From positions 1 through 54,461 of the forward strand of contig JACRHW010000004.1 of the NCBI GenBank assembly GCA_016217555.1: a DNA stretch of 54,461 nt. The letters run 5' to 3'. Within the stretch, counting starts at the first letter, position 1; each line of letters begins with the position of its first letter. The stretch is from Parcubacteria group bacterium (GTDB lineage: Bacteria > Patescibacteriota > Minisyncoccia > UBA6257 > JACRHW01). Of the stretch, positions 33,423 to 41,534 are shown in pieces. The position numbers and the translations under genes are program-made. The notes below the pieces were generated by a model. The model made no database searches. It was not told the origin of the DNA and saw nothing but the letters and a program-made list of their open reading frames with translations.

Positions 33423-34175
33423 TTAATGCATTAAAGCTAGTTTCTGTGTAAGCACTTGTGTCGTAAGTGCAAACTGTGGTTCTGTTTGTATAAGGAGTTT
33501 AAGCATGAGGGCGGACTTAACAGGATCAGCATCGGTGTTTGCAATGGCGTTATAGGCAAGAGCTCGTGTTTTTGTAATACGAACAAGTTCGTGATGAATA
33601 GGATAGTATTCGGTGGGTACGGAGAGCGCCTCTAGTTTCTTTGCAAGCTCGGTATAAAATTGTGTTGCTTGTGCGGACTCCGCATTTGCATCAAAGCCAG
33701 GAAGCTCTTTTGCGTTTAAGAGTGCTGTCGTTGCCTTAAGGTATGCTTTTTTTTCTTGTGCGGTTGCATTGGATTTCATGCGGGTACGTACGCGTACGGT
33801 TTTTGCAATATCTTGTTTTAAATCTTGCTGGTAGTTATCAGCACTTTCATTTAAATACTTTTGTACAAAGCCAGTAAATTCTTCCGGGCTACTAAATTTT
33901 ATGTCGTCGGGGTTTTGTGCCGAGGTAATTTTTTCTACCACCTTATCGCTAAGCCGATCCCCAAGATCGTCGGTAAGCGAGGAGGCGAGAGTTACCGGAG
34001 TTCTTTTGGTGTTGTTGGAAGTAACGTCTATACCAAAAGGTTTGTACTCTGAAGAATTTGTCTTTCGAAAAAAGAAAAACAGCGCAAAAAGAAGGAAAAG
34101 CGCAACAACACCGATGCTCAAAAACGAAAGCAATTTAGATTTGCCTTGAATTCGATGAAGTAATGTTTTCATCAC
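33423..34175 (-). CDS. hypothetical membrane-anchored protein at the head of the secretion cluster
   Basis: 250 residues. A short basic cytoplasmic start (MMKTLLHRIQGKSK), one membrane helix at about 17-37 (FLSIGVVALFLLFALFFFF), then an all-helical extracytoplasmic region rich in Ala, Lys and Thr (DLKQDIAKTVRVRTRMKSNATAQEKKAYLKA). First gene of the leftward cluster that ends with the pilin-like gene. The topology is like that of VirB8-type proteins but no family motif is visible, so that remains speculation. Confidence 0.78.
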   Translation of the reverse strand: MMKTLLHRIQGKSKLLSFLSIGVVALFLLFALFFFFRKTNSSEYKPFGIDVTSNNTKRTPVTLASSLTDDLGDRLSDKVVEKITSAQNPDDIKFSSPEEFTGFVQKYLNESADNYQQDLKQDIAKTVRVRTRMKSNATAQEKKAYLKATTALLNAKELPGFDANAESAQATQFYTELAKKLEALSVPTEYYPIHHELVRITKTRALAYNAIANTDADPVKSALMLKLLIQTEPQFALTTQVLTQKLALMH

Positions 34176-34199
34176 CTTTTAGTATACCAATAAAAACCC

Positions 34200-34229
34200 G
34201 TGGAAAACCTGTGGATAAGCTGTAGATAG
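34200..34229. promoter_or_regulatory. DnaA-box-like cluster
   Basis: CGTGGAAAA, TGTGGATAA (perfect box, 34210-34218) and TGTAGATAG lie at 10-11 bp intervals, 25 bp upstream of the secretion cluster's first gene. Only the middle one is a full match. Confidence 0.35.
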
Positions 34230-34269
34230 GACGAATTGCTATTATCTAATTCCTAATTTCTAACAAATG

Positions 34270-34301
34270 GCACAAAATCCGCATTTTTGCGGATTTTGTG
34301 C
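34270..34301 (-). terminator. terminator after hicA
   Basis: Perfect 14-bp stem GCACAAAATCCGCA / TGCGGATTTTGTGC with a TTTT loop, past the stop of the leftward hicBA pair. Confidence 0.75.
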
Positions 34302-34328
34302 ACATTCTTCTCAAAAAGTTTTTTGGGG

Positions 34329-34556
34329 TTATAGTAAATTTTCTAATGTCTCAATAGTACAACTAGCATCTCGGAGAATGTATTTTAAAATTTTTGGGTG
34401 CAATATTTTCTTGCCGTGAAAGGGTACTGTTGTACGTTTTCCATCTGGATGTTTATAAATTCTGTGACTTCCGCTTGCACGAGAAAAAACAAAACCAAGT
34501 CGCTCAAGAATTGTGATTATTTGTTTCGCGGTAAGCCGAGGCAATTTATCGGGCAT
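34329..34556 (-). CDS. hicA: HicA-family toxin (YcfA-like mRNA interferase)
   Basis: 75 residues with the dsRBD-like HicA fold: LPRLTAKQIITILERLGFVFSRASGSHRIYKHPDGKRTTVPFHGKK. The catalytic His is in GSHRIYKH (His31). HicA toxins cleave mRNA and are held in check by HicB. It follows hicB by 4 bp in the same operon, so the antitoxin is made first, the reverse of the common hicAB order. Ends at a strong hairpin terminator. Confidence 0.93.
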   Translation of the reverse strand: MPDKLPRLTAKQIITILERLGFVFSRASGSHRIYKHPDGKRTTVPFHGKKILHPKILKYILRDASCTIETLENLL

Positions 34557-34560
34557 ACTC

Positions 34561-34785
34561 CTATACTGCTACTTCGACAGATGAAAGACTTATTGATGTC
34601 AACTCGCCTATCTTTTCACGGGTGGCAATTCTATCTTCGAGATGAAGTTTGATAGCGTCTTTGATATTTTCTATGGATTCTTCGTATGTATTTCCTTGTG
34701 AGTAGCAACCCTGTAATTCCGGGCACACTACAAAAAATCCGTCTCCATCCTGTTCTATAATAATTGAAAAATGGTAGTTTTTCAT
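34561..34785 (-). CDS. hicB: HicB-family antitoxin
   Basis: 74 residues with the degenerate RNase H fold of HicB: YHFSIIIEQDGDGFFVVCPELQGCYSQGNTYEESIENIKDAIKLHLED. The characteristic D.DG.F....PELPG..(S)QG.T..EA..N..EAI pattern is clear. No C-terminal DNA-binding domain is present, so regulation is probably through another factor or absent. Upstream TATAAA lies at 34793-34798 on the minus strand. Confidence 0.93.
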   Translation of the reverse strand: MKNYHFSIIIEQDGDGFFVVCPELQGCYSQGNTYEESIENIKDAIKLHLEDRIATREKIGELTSISLSSVEVAV

Positions 34786-34822
34786 ATATGCATTTATAGC
34801 ATAGTTAAGCGTTAATTTCCAA

Positions 34823-35695
34823 CTATGGTAGTCGAACTACCATAGTTGAGAGGAGGGCGTGCCATTGAGGGAGGGAGAGTTCCTGGGCGCGGGCGAAGGG
34901 GGTGATCCCCTCTTTTTTGAATGCTTGTTCTAGGATTGGTTTTTCGATAGCGAGGCCTTCGGAGAGATTGTTGATGAGGAGTTTGCGGGGATGAGAGAAA
35001 CCGGCCTTGATGAGGGTGAAGAAGTGTTGATTTTCTAGATTCCCGCCTTCGCGGGAATGACAGACTGGGGTGATTTTTATGGTGGCTGAGTCGATTTTTG
35101 GGGGCGGGTCGAAGTCGGATTTCGGGATGGTGAAGAGAAATTCGGGTGTGCCGAAATATTGGACGGAGACGGCCAGGAGATTCATATGAGGGGGTTTTGC
35201 AACGATACGTTCAGCAACTTCTTTTTGGATGGTGAAGACTATTTCTTGTGGGGGGTGTTCGAGCTCAAGCAATATTCGTATAAGAAAGCCAGTGAGGTAG
35301 TAGGGAATGTTGCCGACGACTTTGTAGTTTAGTAGCTTATTAGCGAGATTAAGTGATACTGGATTCCCGCCTTCGCGGGAGTGACAAATAGATGGAATAA
35401 CTTTTAGTGCATCGCCCGGTATAACTTCAATATTTTTATTATCTTTGTATTTTTCTTTGAGGGCTTCGGCGAGGCTTTCGTCTTTTTCAATTAAAATAAG
35501 TTTGGAAAAAGGTAGGCCTTCGACAGGCTCAGGCACTATTTGTCGTTTGTAGTTTAGGATTGCATCGGTGAGTTCTCCGTGTCCAGGACCAATTTCAATA
35601 ATCGTATCCCCTATTTGAGGATTAATGGCAGATGCGATACGTTCCAATATGTTTTTATTGGTGAGAAAGTGTTGACCTAAACGTTGTGTGTTCAT
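34823..35695 (-). CDS. ksgA: 16S rRNA dimethyladenosine transferase with in-frame palindrome inserts
   Basis: Dimethylates two adjacent adenosines near the 3' end of 16S rRNA. 290 residues: LGQHFLTNKNIL start, SAM-binding EIGPGHGELT at 34-43 and catalytic NIPYYLTGF at 129-137. Three inserts made by DNA repeats are visible: PEPVEGLP at 55-62, CHSREGGNP at 104-112 and CHSREGGNL at 212-220. Motifs around them are intact and the frame is kept, so the enzyme is probably functional. The stop region includes a palindrome, CAACTATGGTAG / CTACCATAGTTG, that may terminate transcription. Leftward, before hicBA. Confidence 0.95.
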   Translation of the reverse strand: MNTQRLGQHFLTNKNILERIASAINPQIGDTIIEIGPGHGELTDAILNYKRQIVPEPVEGLPFSKLILIEKDESLAEALKEKYKDNKNIEVIPGDALKVIPSICHSREGGNPVSLNLANKLLNYKVVGNIPYYLTGFLIRILLELEHPPQEIVFTIQKEVAERIVAKPPHMNLLAVSVQYFGTPEFLFTIPKSDFDPPPKIDSATIKITPVCHSREGGNLENQHFFTLIKAGFSHPRKLLINNLSEGLAIEKPILEQAFKKEGITPFARAQELSLPQWHALLSTMVVRLP

Positions 35696-35762
35696 ATTAT
35701 GTTATAAACCTGCTCCAGAAGGTTATATACAAGATACCAGATACAAAATACTAAATACACGT

Positions 35763-37736
35763 TTAGTTGTATTCTATAAAGTCTTCGTCGATATGGGTGT
35801 GGCTCGTGGTGGCGTTAGTGTATTCGATGAGATGTTCTGGTATTTCTGCAATAAAGCGGGAGGGTGGATTCATTTTAAGAGCACCAAATACCTTGCGTTG
35901 GCGCGCGAAGGAGAGATAGAGTGCCTTCTTGGCGCGTGTGAGGGCGACGTAAGCTAAACGACGCTCCTCTTCAAGCGCAATGTCCTCGGACAGGCTTCGT
36001 TCGTGAGGAAGTACTCCTTCTTCGAGGCCAACAACAAATACGATTTCAAACTCTAGGCCCTTTGCGGCATGGATGGTCATAAGTTTGATACCCCTTAGGG
36101 CATCTTTTTCCTGATCGGCATCTTGATAAAGATTTGCTGTTTCGAGGAAGGCGGAGAGATTGTCCATTCTGTCGCCTCCGCGCGCATCGTACTGTGAGGC
36201 GGCATTTATGAGTTCTTGCACATTTTCCCAGCGGCGTATCCCCTCCTCCGTTTTTGGATCGAGATACTCCCTAAATTTTATTTCCCGAATGAGATAGCTG
36301 ATGGTTTCGGTGAGCGTTGATTCGTTTGCTTTTGCACGAAGCATTTCGAGAAATTTGAGAAATTCAAGGAGGGCTGTCTTGTTACGGTACTTGCTGTGTA
36401 AGATGTTATTGGTCTGAGGTGAGTCGAGAGATTCTTCGACTGTTGTCTCAGAATGACGGAAAAGTTTTATTGCTTCTTTGCCAAGCCCACGGGCAGGGAC
36501 GTTGATGATGCGTTCAAGACTAAGAATATCTTTCGGATTGATAATAAGTTTGAGATAGGCAAGGATGTCTTTTACCTCTTTTCTGTCATAAAAACGTGTG
36601 CCACCAATTACTTGGTAAGCAAGACGTGCTTGTATACACATCTCTTCCAAGATGCGTGATTGAGCATTGGTGCGATAAAGAATAGCAATGCGATCGATAT
36701 GAGCGAGTTTGTTTTTAATAAGACCGAGAATAGTATCAATACAAATACGTGCTTCGTGTGAATCACTATCGGATTCTACAAGATAAATAGGAGGACCCGC
36801 TTCATTTTTGGTGAAGAGGTTTTTTTCTTTTCCTACGCTATTGTTTGCAATCACTGCGTTTGCGGCAGAGAGGATGTTTTGTGTAGAGCGATAATTTTCT
36901 TCGAGAAGGATGGTGGTTGCTTCAGGCCAATCCTTTTCGAAATCAAGGAAGATGGTAAAGTCTGCTCCTCGCCAGCTGTAAATGGATTGCGCATCATCCC
37001 CTACCGCACAGATGTTTCTGTGGTCTTGTGCGAGAAGCTTCATGAGGAGATATTGCGAGGGATTAATGTCTTGATATTCGTCGATCAAGATGTAGCGCCA
37101 TCGGGAGGCGTGCTTTTTCAAAATATCTTCGTTGTGTAAAAAGAGAAGCCCTGGTTTTAGAATAAGATCATCAAAATCGAAGGCGTTCATTGTTTCAAGT
37201 CGTTCTTCGTATTTGGTTTGGATGTTGCTTATCACCGATTCATAGAAGTTGTGTTCACTCCGTTCTTTTTCAGGATTATTTTTTCTTATTCCAATAGATG
37301 CGAGGATTTGTTGTGGGGGAAACTTTTCTTTATCAAGATTAAGTTCTTTGGTAATTGTTTTAATGATAGAGAGGGCGTCATTTTCGTCTGCAATAGTAAA
37401 ATAAGGCGTTCTTTTAAATTGTGTCGCCTCCTCGCGAAGGAGTTTTGCGCCAAGACTATGAAAGGTGCCTATAAACGAATTTCCAATTTCCAATTTCCAA
37501 TTTCCAATTAACGAATCTATGCGGTTGCGCATTTCGGCGGCGGCTTTATTGGTGAAGGTTACGGCAAGGATTTGAGAGGGTGGAACCCCTTGTGCAATAA
37601 GGTGGGCAACGCGGTGTGTGAGCGTTTTTGTTTTTCCCGATCCTGCGCCCGCAATAATAAGAAGAGGACCATCGGTTGTTTGTACCGCCCTACGCTGTGA
37701 TGGGTTAAGATTGTCTAGATGGTTGTTGAGGTTCAT
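35763..37736 (-). CDS. UvrD/PcrA-type DNA helicase
   Basis: Superfamily 1A 3'-5' helicase for repair and replication restart. 657 residues from the ATG at 37734-37736 (MNLNNHLDNLNPSQRRAV). Q motif and Walker A IIAGAGSGKTKTL lie in the first 40 residues. Motifs: II in RYILIDEYQDINPSQY, III GDDAQSIYSWRGADF, IV ENYRSTQNIL, V TIHAAKGLEFEIVF and VI VALTRAKKALYLSFA. Slightly shorter than typical UvrD because the C-terminal tail is missing. Two non-conserved inserts come from DNA repeats: GNWKLEIGNS after motif Ia and HSETTVEESLDSPQTN in the 2B region. Confidence 0.95.
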   Translation of the reverse strand: MNLNNHLDNLNPSQRRAVQTTDGPLLIIAGAGSGKTKTLTHRVAHLIAQGVPPSQILAVTFTNKAAAEMRNRIDSLIGNWKLEIGNSFIGTFHSLGAKLLREEATQFKRTPYFTIADENDALSIIKTITKELNLDKEKFPPQQILASIGIRKNNPEKERSEHNFYESVISNIQTKYEERLETMNAFDFDDLILKPGLLFLHNEDILKKHASRWRYILIDEYQDINPSQYLLMKLLAQDHRNICAVGDDAQSIYSWRGADFTIFLDFEKDWPEATTILLEENYRSTQNILSAANAVIANNSVGKEKNLFTKNEAGPPIYLVESDSDSHEARICIDTILGLIKNKLAHIDRIAILYRTNAQSRILEEMCIQARLAYQVIGGTRFYDRKEVKDILAYLKLIINPKDILSLERIINVPARGLGKEAIKLFRHSETTVEESLDSPQTNNILHSKYRNKTALLEFLKFLEMLRAKANESTLTETISYLIREIKFREYLDPKTEEGIRRWENVQELINAASQYDARGGDRMDNLSAFLETANLYQDADQEKDALRGIKLMTIHAAKGLEFEIVFVVGLEEGVLPHERSLSEDIALEEERRLAYVALTRAKKALYLSFARQRKVFGALKMNPPSRFIAEIPEHLIEYTNATTSHTHIDEDFIEYN

Positions 37737-37742
37737 ATATAG

Positions 37743-37858
37743 CATTAAGTCAAAAGTCAAAACGCAAAACTTCAACTAAAAACTTAAAAATGATTTTGAA
37801 TTTTGAAAGAGTTTTAAATTTTGCGTTGTAGTTTTGATTTTTGGTTTTTGAGTTTTGT
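37743..37858. repeat. family G AT-rich palindrome
   Basis: AAGTCAAAAGTCAAAACGC ... against ... GCGTTGTAGTTTTGATTTTTG. Fills the gap between the divergent helicase and M23 peptidase genes. Confidence 0.6.
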
Positions 37859-37923
37859 TGGTGTATTGTAGCAGACTATGATAGACTTAAAAAGACATCG
37901 CGAGGGGTATTTGCCTAATAGCT

Positions 37924-39036
37924 ATGAATGAGACGCGACTACAATCTATAGGTGCTCGATTATGGGGGCTCTTTAAGAAGGAGTCTTTTCCTCTTTTTGT
38001 ACGCATGAGGGCATTTTTGTTGTCATTTTGCAGAAAGTGTCTTACCTTATATCCCGAAGAAGTTTTTTTAAGCACGATAGCGGTTCTCGCTATCGGTTTT
38101 TATTTCTTGCACACCGATACGTTTGATCAAAAGAATCTTACCACGGAGTTGGTGCAATCAGTATTTGCTTATGATTCGAATGATACCTCAGAACAATCCG
38201 CTTTTCTTGGTACCGCAAGTCCGCTAAACCCAGAATATTATGATTCCTCGGGTGAGGATGATTCGGCGCTTCAGACCGAAATTATCGACGACGCCTTGAA
38301 GGCAAATACCGCACCTGTGATGGCAACCACTGACAAAGATGGAGTGAAGGTGTACACCGTACGTAAAGGCGACACCATTGCAGAGATTGCTACGTATTTT
38401 GGAGTAAGTGCCGACACTATTGTTTGGGAAAACAATCTTGCTCGTCGTCAAAAATTACAACAAGGCCAGCATCTCACTATTCTTCCTGTAAGTGGTGTTC
38501 GACACGAGGTGGCAAAAGGAGAGACCCTTGAGAGTATTGCTACACAGTTTGGCGTCGAAGTAGGAGAGATAATTACTTATAACAAGCTTATGCACGGTAC
38601 CATAAAGGAGGGTGATGTTCTTATTCTTCCTGACGGGACGATGCCTTATGTAAAGCAGAACATTTCATCTTCTAAAAATCTTGTAAATATACGAGGATAC
38701 TTTGGAGCACCGACGGTGGGATATAATCAGGGGGTGTTGCATGCGACAAATGCAGTTGATATTGCAAATGCATGTGGTACCAATGTCGTCGCTGCAGCAG
38801 AAGGATTGGTTGTTGAGGCGAAAAGTGGATGGAATGGAGGATATGGAAATTATATAAAGATAGAACACCCCAACGGAGTGTTTACAAAATATGCACATCT
38901 TGCGAGTCTCGTTGCTGGGTATGGGGACTATGTAGCGAAAGGACAGGTGGTGGGGTTGATGGGGAATACGGGCAAGGCTACGGGGTGCCATCTCCACTTT
39001 GAAGTTCTTGGCGCAAAAAACCCATTTACTAAATAA
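37924..39036 (+). CDS. LysM-M23 cell-wall peptidase
   Basis: 370 residues: basic start, membrane helix at about 44-62 (FLSTIAVLAIGFYFLHT), acidic linker, two LysM peptidoglycan-binding domains (YTVRKGDTIAEIATYFGV at about 140 and HEVAKGETLESIATQFGV at about 190), then an M23 (LytM) domain with the zinc ligands in HATNAVDIA and HLHFE. All M23 ligands seem present, so it is likely an active endopeptidase rather than an EnvC-like activator. It faces outside, and acts with PBP1A and the LDT/DD-CPase in wall remodelling. Confidence 0.94.
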   Translation: MNETRLQSIGARLWGLFKKESFPLFVRMRAFLLSFCRKCLTLYPEEVFLSTIAVLAIGFYFLHTDTFDQKNLTTELVQSVFAYDSNDTSEQSAFLGTASPLNPEYYDSSGEDDSALQTEIIDDALKANTAPVMATTDKDGVKVYTVRKGDTIAEIATYFGVSADTIVWENNLARRQKLQQGQHLTILPVSGVRHEVAKGETLESIATQFGVEVGEIITYNKLMHGTIKEGDVLILPDGTMPYVKQNISSSKNLVNIRGYFGAPTVGYNQGVLHATNAVDIANACGTNVVAAAEGLVVEAKSGWNGGYGNYIKIEHPNGVFTKYAHLASLVAGYGDYVAKGQVVGLMGNTGKATGCHLHFEVLGAKNPFTK

Positions 39037-39040
39037 TTTT

Positions 39041-39199
39041 GAATCACAAAACGTATATTTCTCACACGTGAAAATACCCAGCGGTATTTTCACTCTCTCC
39101 GCAAGCGCTTCGTTGTCAATCCAGCTCGTTTCGACTCGGGATTGACAACACCCTGCTCCGCGCTTGCGGAATGGTTCGAAATATGTATTTTGTGATTCA
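39041..39199. repeat. family D structured element, copy 1
   Basis: 159 bp. Terminal stem 39041-39061 / 39178-39198; hairpin 39068-39077 / 39084-39093 with loop CCAGCG; stem 39099-39107 / 39161-39169 (CCGCAAGCG / CGCTTGCGG); inner hairpin 39113-39122 / 39139-39148 (TTGTCAATCC / GGATTGACAA). Stems covary with copies 3-5. Confidence 0.8.
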
Positions 39200-39228
39200 A
39201 GGTAAATAAAGATATTCATTAAATACTG

Positions 39229-39930
39229 ATGACTACTAATCACATGGCACCAAATAAGGGGAAACGGTTAGAAATTAACGTGGGGGGAAATTTGTATTTA
39301 CGATTCCCTATCAAAACACATATTATTGTATCGGGCGATGATGTTTTGGAAGTGGTTAAAAAATATGTGATACCACACGCAAAGGATGGCGATTTTATTT
39401 TTATAAGTGAAAAGATTGTTGCTATCTCGCAAGGGCGCGCATTTCCGATTCGTGATATTAAGGCATCACGGCTTGCGCAGTTTTTAGTACGATTTGTGCA
39501 CAAGTCACCTTATGGTATTGGTCTCGGAAGTCCTTGGACGATGGAGCTTGCTATTCGAGAAGTTGGCGCCATACGAATACTTTTTGCTGCGGGCGTTGCG
39601 GCGGTTACAAAACCTTTTGGAATAAGGGGGTTATTCTATAAAATTTGTGGCAAAGAGGTAGCAGCGATTGATGACCCTTGTGCCTATACATTGCCACCCT
39701 ATAATGAATATGCAAAATTGGGGCCAAGGAATCCTAATGGTGTTGCGTGCGAGCTACAAAAGAAATTACACCATGAGGTTGTCGTTATCGACGCAAACGA
39801 CTTAGGAGTTTCTGTGTTAGGAAAGTCTGATCGTACTATGAGCGATACATTTATCGAAGCGGTATTTAAGGATAATCCGCTAGGTCAATCAAGTGAACAA
39901 ACACCGCTCTGTCTTGTGAGAAAGGTCTAG
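39229..39930 (+). CDS. CofE-like (F420-0:gamma-glutamyl ligase family) protein
   Basis: 233 residues resembling coenzyme F420-0:L-glutamate ligase. The N-terminus has IKTHIIVSGDDVLEVVKKYVIPHAKDGDFIFISEKIVAISQGRAFPI, matching the family's KT..i..GDdl...i......l.dGDil.isekivsisegr. Later GKEVAAIDDPCAYTLPP and NGVACELQKKLHHEVVVIDANDLGVSVLG are typical of CofE-like proteins. True CofE adds Glu to F420-0 with GTP. No other F420 genes are visible and CPR bacteria are not known to make F420, so the substrate is probably another acid. Flanked by structured elements at 39041 and 39935. Confidence 0.88.
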   Translation: MTTNHMAPNKGKRLEINVGGNLYLRFPIKTHIIVSGDDVLEVVKKYVIPHAKDGDFIFISEKIVAISQGRAFPIRDIKASRLAQFLVRFVHKSPYGIGLGSPWTMELAIREVGAIRILFAAGVAAVTKPFGIRGLFYKICGKEVAAIDDPCAYTLPPYNEYAKLGPRNPNGVACELQKKLHHEVVVIDANDLGVSVLGKSDRTMSDTFIEAVFKDNPLGQSSEQTPLCLVRKV

Positions 39931-39934
39931 TACC

Positions 39935-40012
39935 TTGAATTACGAAACACGTATTTCTCACACGTGAAAATACCCAGCGGTATTTTTACTCTCTCCGCAA
40001 GCGCTTCGTCGG
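39935..40012. repeat. family D structured element, copy 2 (3' half missing)
   Basis: Starts TTGAATTACGAAACACG, has the GTGAAAATACCCAGCGG hairpin and CTCTCCGCAAGCGCTTCG, then breaks off and is followed by another palindrome. Confidence 0.75.
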
Positions 40013-40019
40013 TATCTCC

Positions 40020-40142
40020 CCACAACTCTAAGTAAGTCGGTGTTTATCTATAGTCCCTGAGCAACGTCGAAGGGTTTCCTTATGGTAGGCCTTCGACAGG
40101 CTCAGGCACTATCTTATTTTTCACTCAGGGTTGTGAGTTAAT
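40020..40142. repeat. family F palindrome, copy 1
   Basis: Outer arms CACAACTCTAAGT / CACTCAGGGTTGTG and an inner hairpin CCCTGAGC.ACGTCGAAGGG / CCTTCGACAGGCTCAGG. The second copy is at 45770-45893. The inner hairpin also occurs alone inside ksgA, tig and others. Confidence 0.75.
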
Positions 40143-40178
40143 ACATCTGTACAGCCCGTATAGGTCATCGCTACGTAG

Positions 40179-41534
40179 TTAGTAATTATTTTTTATCCAG
40201 TCGTAAAGCGTGCGTACATCAGTTGCATTGTCTTTTGAGTCTAAGATGATAATGGCGATTGGGCGTTTTTTGTCTCCTTTGGGCATTTCAAAGACGGCAA
40301 GCATCGTTTCACCCGCTGATTCTGTTTTACCCACTTTCCCTCCTACAAACTCGGGGTCATCTGAAAAGAGGTTGAAATTTTGGAGATCATCAAAGATGGG
40401 TGCGCCATACGTTGCAGAGCGTAATTTTCCTGTTGTAAATTTTAAAATGAAGCTTCTGTTGTGATAGAGATATTTTGCAAGATTAAAAAGGTCTTCAGCA
40501 GAGGCGGTATTGTCTTTACTAATCCCCGCGGCGTCCACAAAATGTGCGTGTTCCATGCCAATCGCTTTTGCTTTTTGATCCATGAGACTCGTAAAATAAC
40601 TATTTCCCAGAGAGGAGCTTATGGTAAGTGCTGCCTCGTTCGAGGACTCAAGGAGAAGCGGATAGAGAAGCTGAAAAAGTGAGATGTGCTCTCCCGTCTT
40701 AAGCCTTGGTTTTGACGTATATACAAGAGATTGTTTCGGTACGGTCATCACCTTCTCGATATTAATATATTCTGTGGCGACAAGAGCGGTAATGAGTTTG
40801 GTAATAGAGGCGATGGGAATGACTTCTTTTGGAAGATGTTCCGTAAAAACGAAGTTATTATCAAGATCCACCGCAAGGTAGTGAGATGCTGATAATTGTG
40901 GGGGTTCTTTATGATAAGAAAATTGGTCGTTCTCAAATGATTTTTCAAAGACAAGCACGGGGGTTCCTACGCTTGCGAGGTTATATATTTGTTCTGCATC
41001 TCCGGTTGAAAGACGAATACAGCCACCAGAGTAGCTGGATGCTACGGGGGTGCCATCGGGATAATAGGGCCATCCATGGATAAAAAAGTTGCCTTGAAAT
41101 ACCATACTCCACGGTTGATACACCTTTCCAAATCCTGAAAAATGATTTTTCTTTTTTAGCTCTACCTTATAAAGCCCTGCTGGAGTCTCCCACCACGATC
41201 CTTCTCGTCCTTTTGCAAGGATGGGAACCTGAAGTTTTTGGACTCCGTTTTCATAAAATGTAATTTGCATGGCAGAGAGATTTGCTTCGATAAAGGTCGT
41301 GCGATTATCTATAAATTTTTTATGAACATTTTGAAAAAAATCTGCATTTCCAAGGTCAGGCCAACTCCCAAAATTTAAATCAGTATGGTTTCCACCTGCC
41401 GGCCTTGTGTCAAAGGGAAGCCGATAGAGTTCCCTATCATTTTGTGAATACCAGGCATAAAAAAATATACCTCCAGTGAGAAGCGTGAGAATGAGGATGA
41501 CTATATAAAGAGGAATGGGGGTGCGGAGAGTCAT
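40179..41534 (-). CDS. L,D-transpeptidase / D,D-carboxypeptidase fusion
   Basis: 451 residues with two wall enzymes in one chain. A membrane helix at about 8-28 is followed by a YkuD domain (about 85-197) with His153 in HGWPYYPDG and nucleophile Cys172 in SGGCIRLS. Then comes an S11 carboxypeptidase domain (about 215-445) with SITK at 243-246, SSN at 297-299 and KVG in place of KTG at 400-402. D,D-carboxypeptidases convert pentapeptides to tetrapeptides, the donor for L,D-transpeptidases, so the two active sites could work in series. The transpeptidase forms 3-3 cross-links that beta-lactams such as ampicillin do not block well. Exported; leftward, single gene. Confidence 0.95.
   Translation of the reverse strand: MTLRTPIPLYIVILILTLLTGGIFFYAWYSQNDRELYRLPFDTRPAGGNHTDLNFGSWPDLGNADFFQNVHKKFIDNRTTFIEANLSAMQITFYENGVQKLQVPILAKGREGSWWETPAGLYKVELKKKNHFSGFGKVYQPWSMVFQGNFFIHGWPYYPDGTPVASSYSGGCIRLSTGDAEQIYNLASVGTPVLVFEKSFENDQFSYHKEPPQLSASHYLAVDLDNNFVFTEHLPKEVIPIASITKLITALVATEYINIEKVMTVPKQSLVYTSKPRLKTGEHISLFQLLYPLLLESSNEAALTISSSLGNSYFTSLMDQKAKAIGMEHAHFVDAAGISKDNTASAEDLFNLAKYLYHNRSFILKFTTGKLRSATYGAPIFDDLQNFNLFSDDPEFVGGKVGKTESAGETMLAVFEMPKGDKKRPIAIIILDSKDNATDVRTLYDWIKNNY

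Noticed and set aside
37478-37510. Short tandem as a microsatellite locus outside coding DNA
   Set aside because: It lies inside the helicase frame and is read as GNWKLEIGN without a frameshift; only its slippage potential is kept as a finding.
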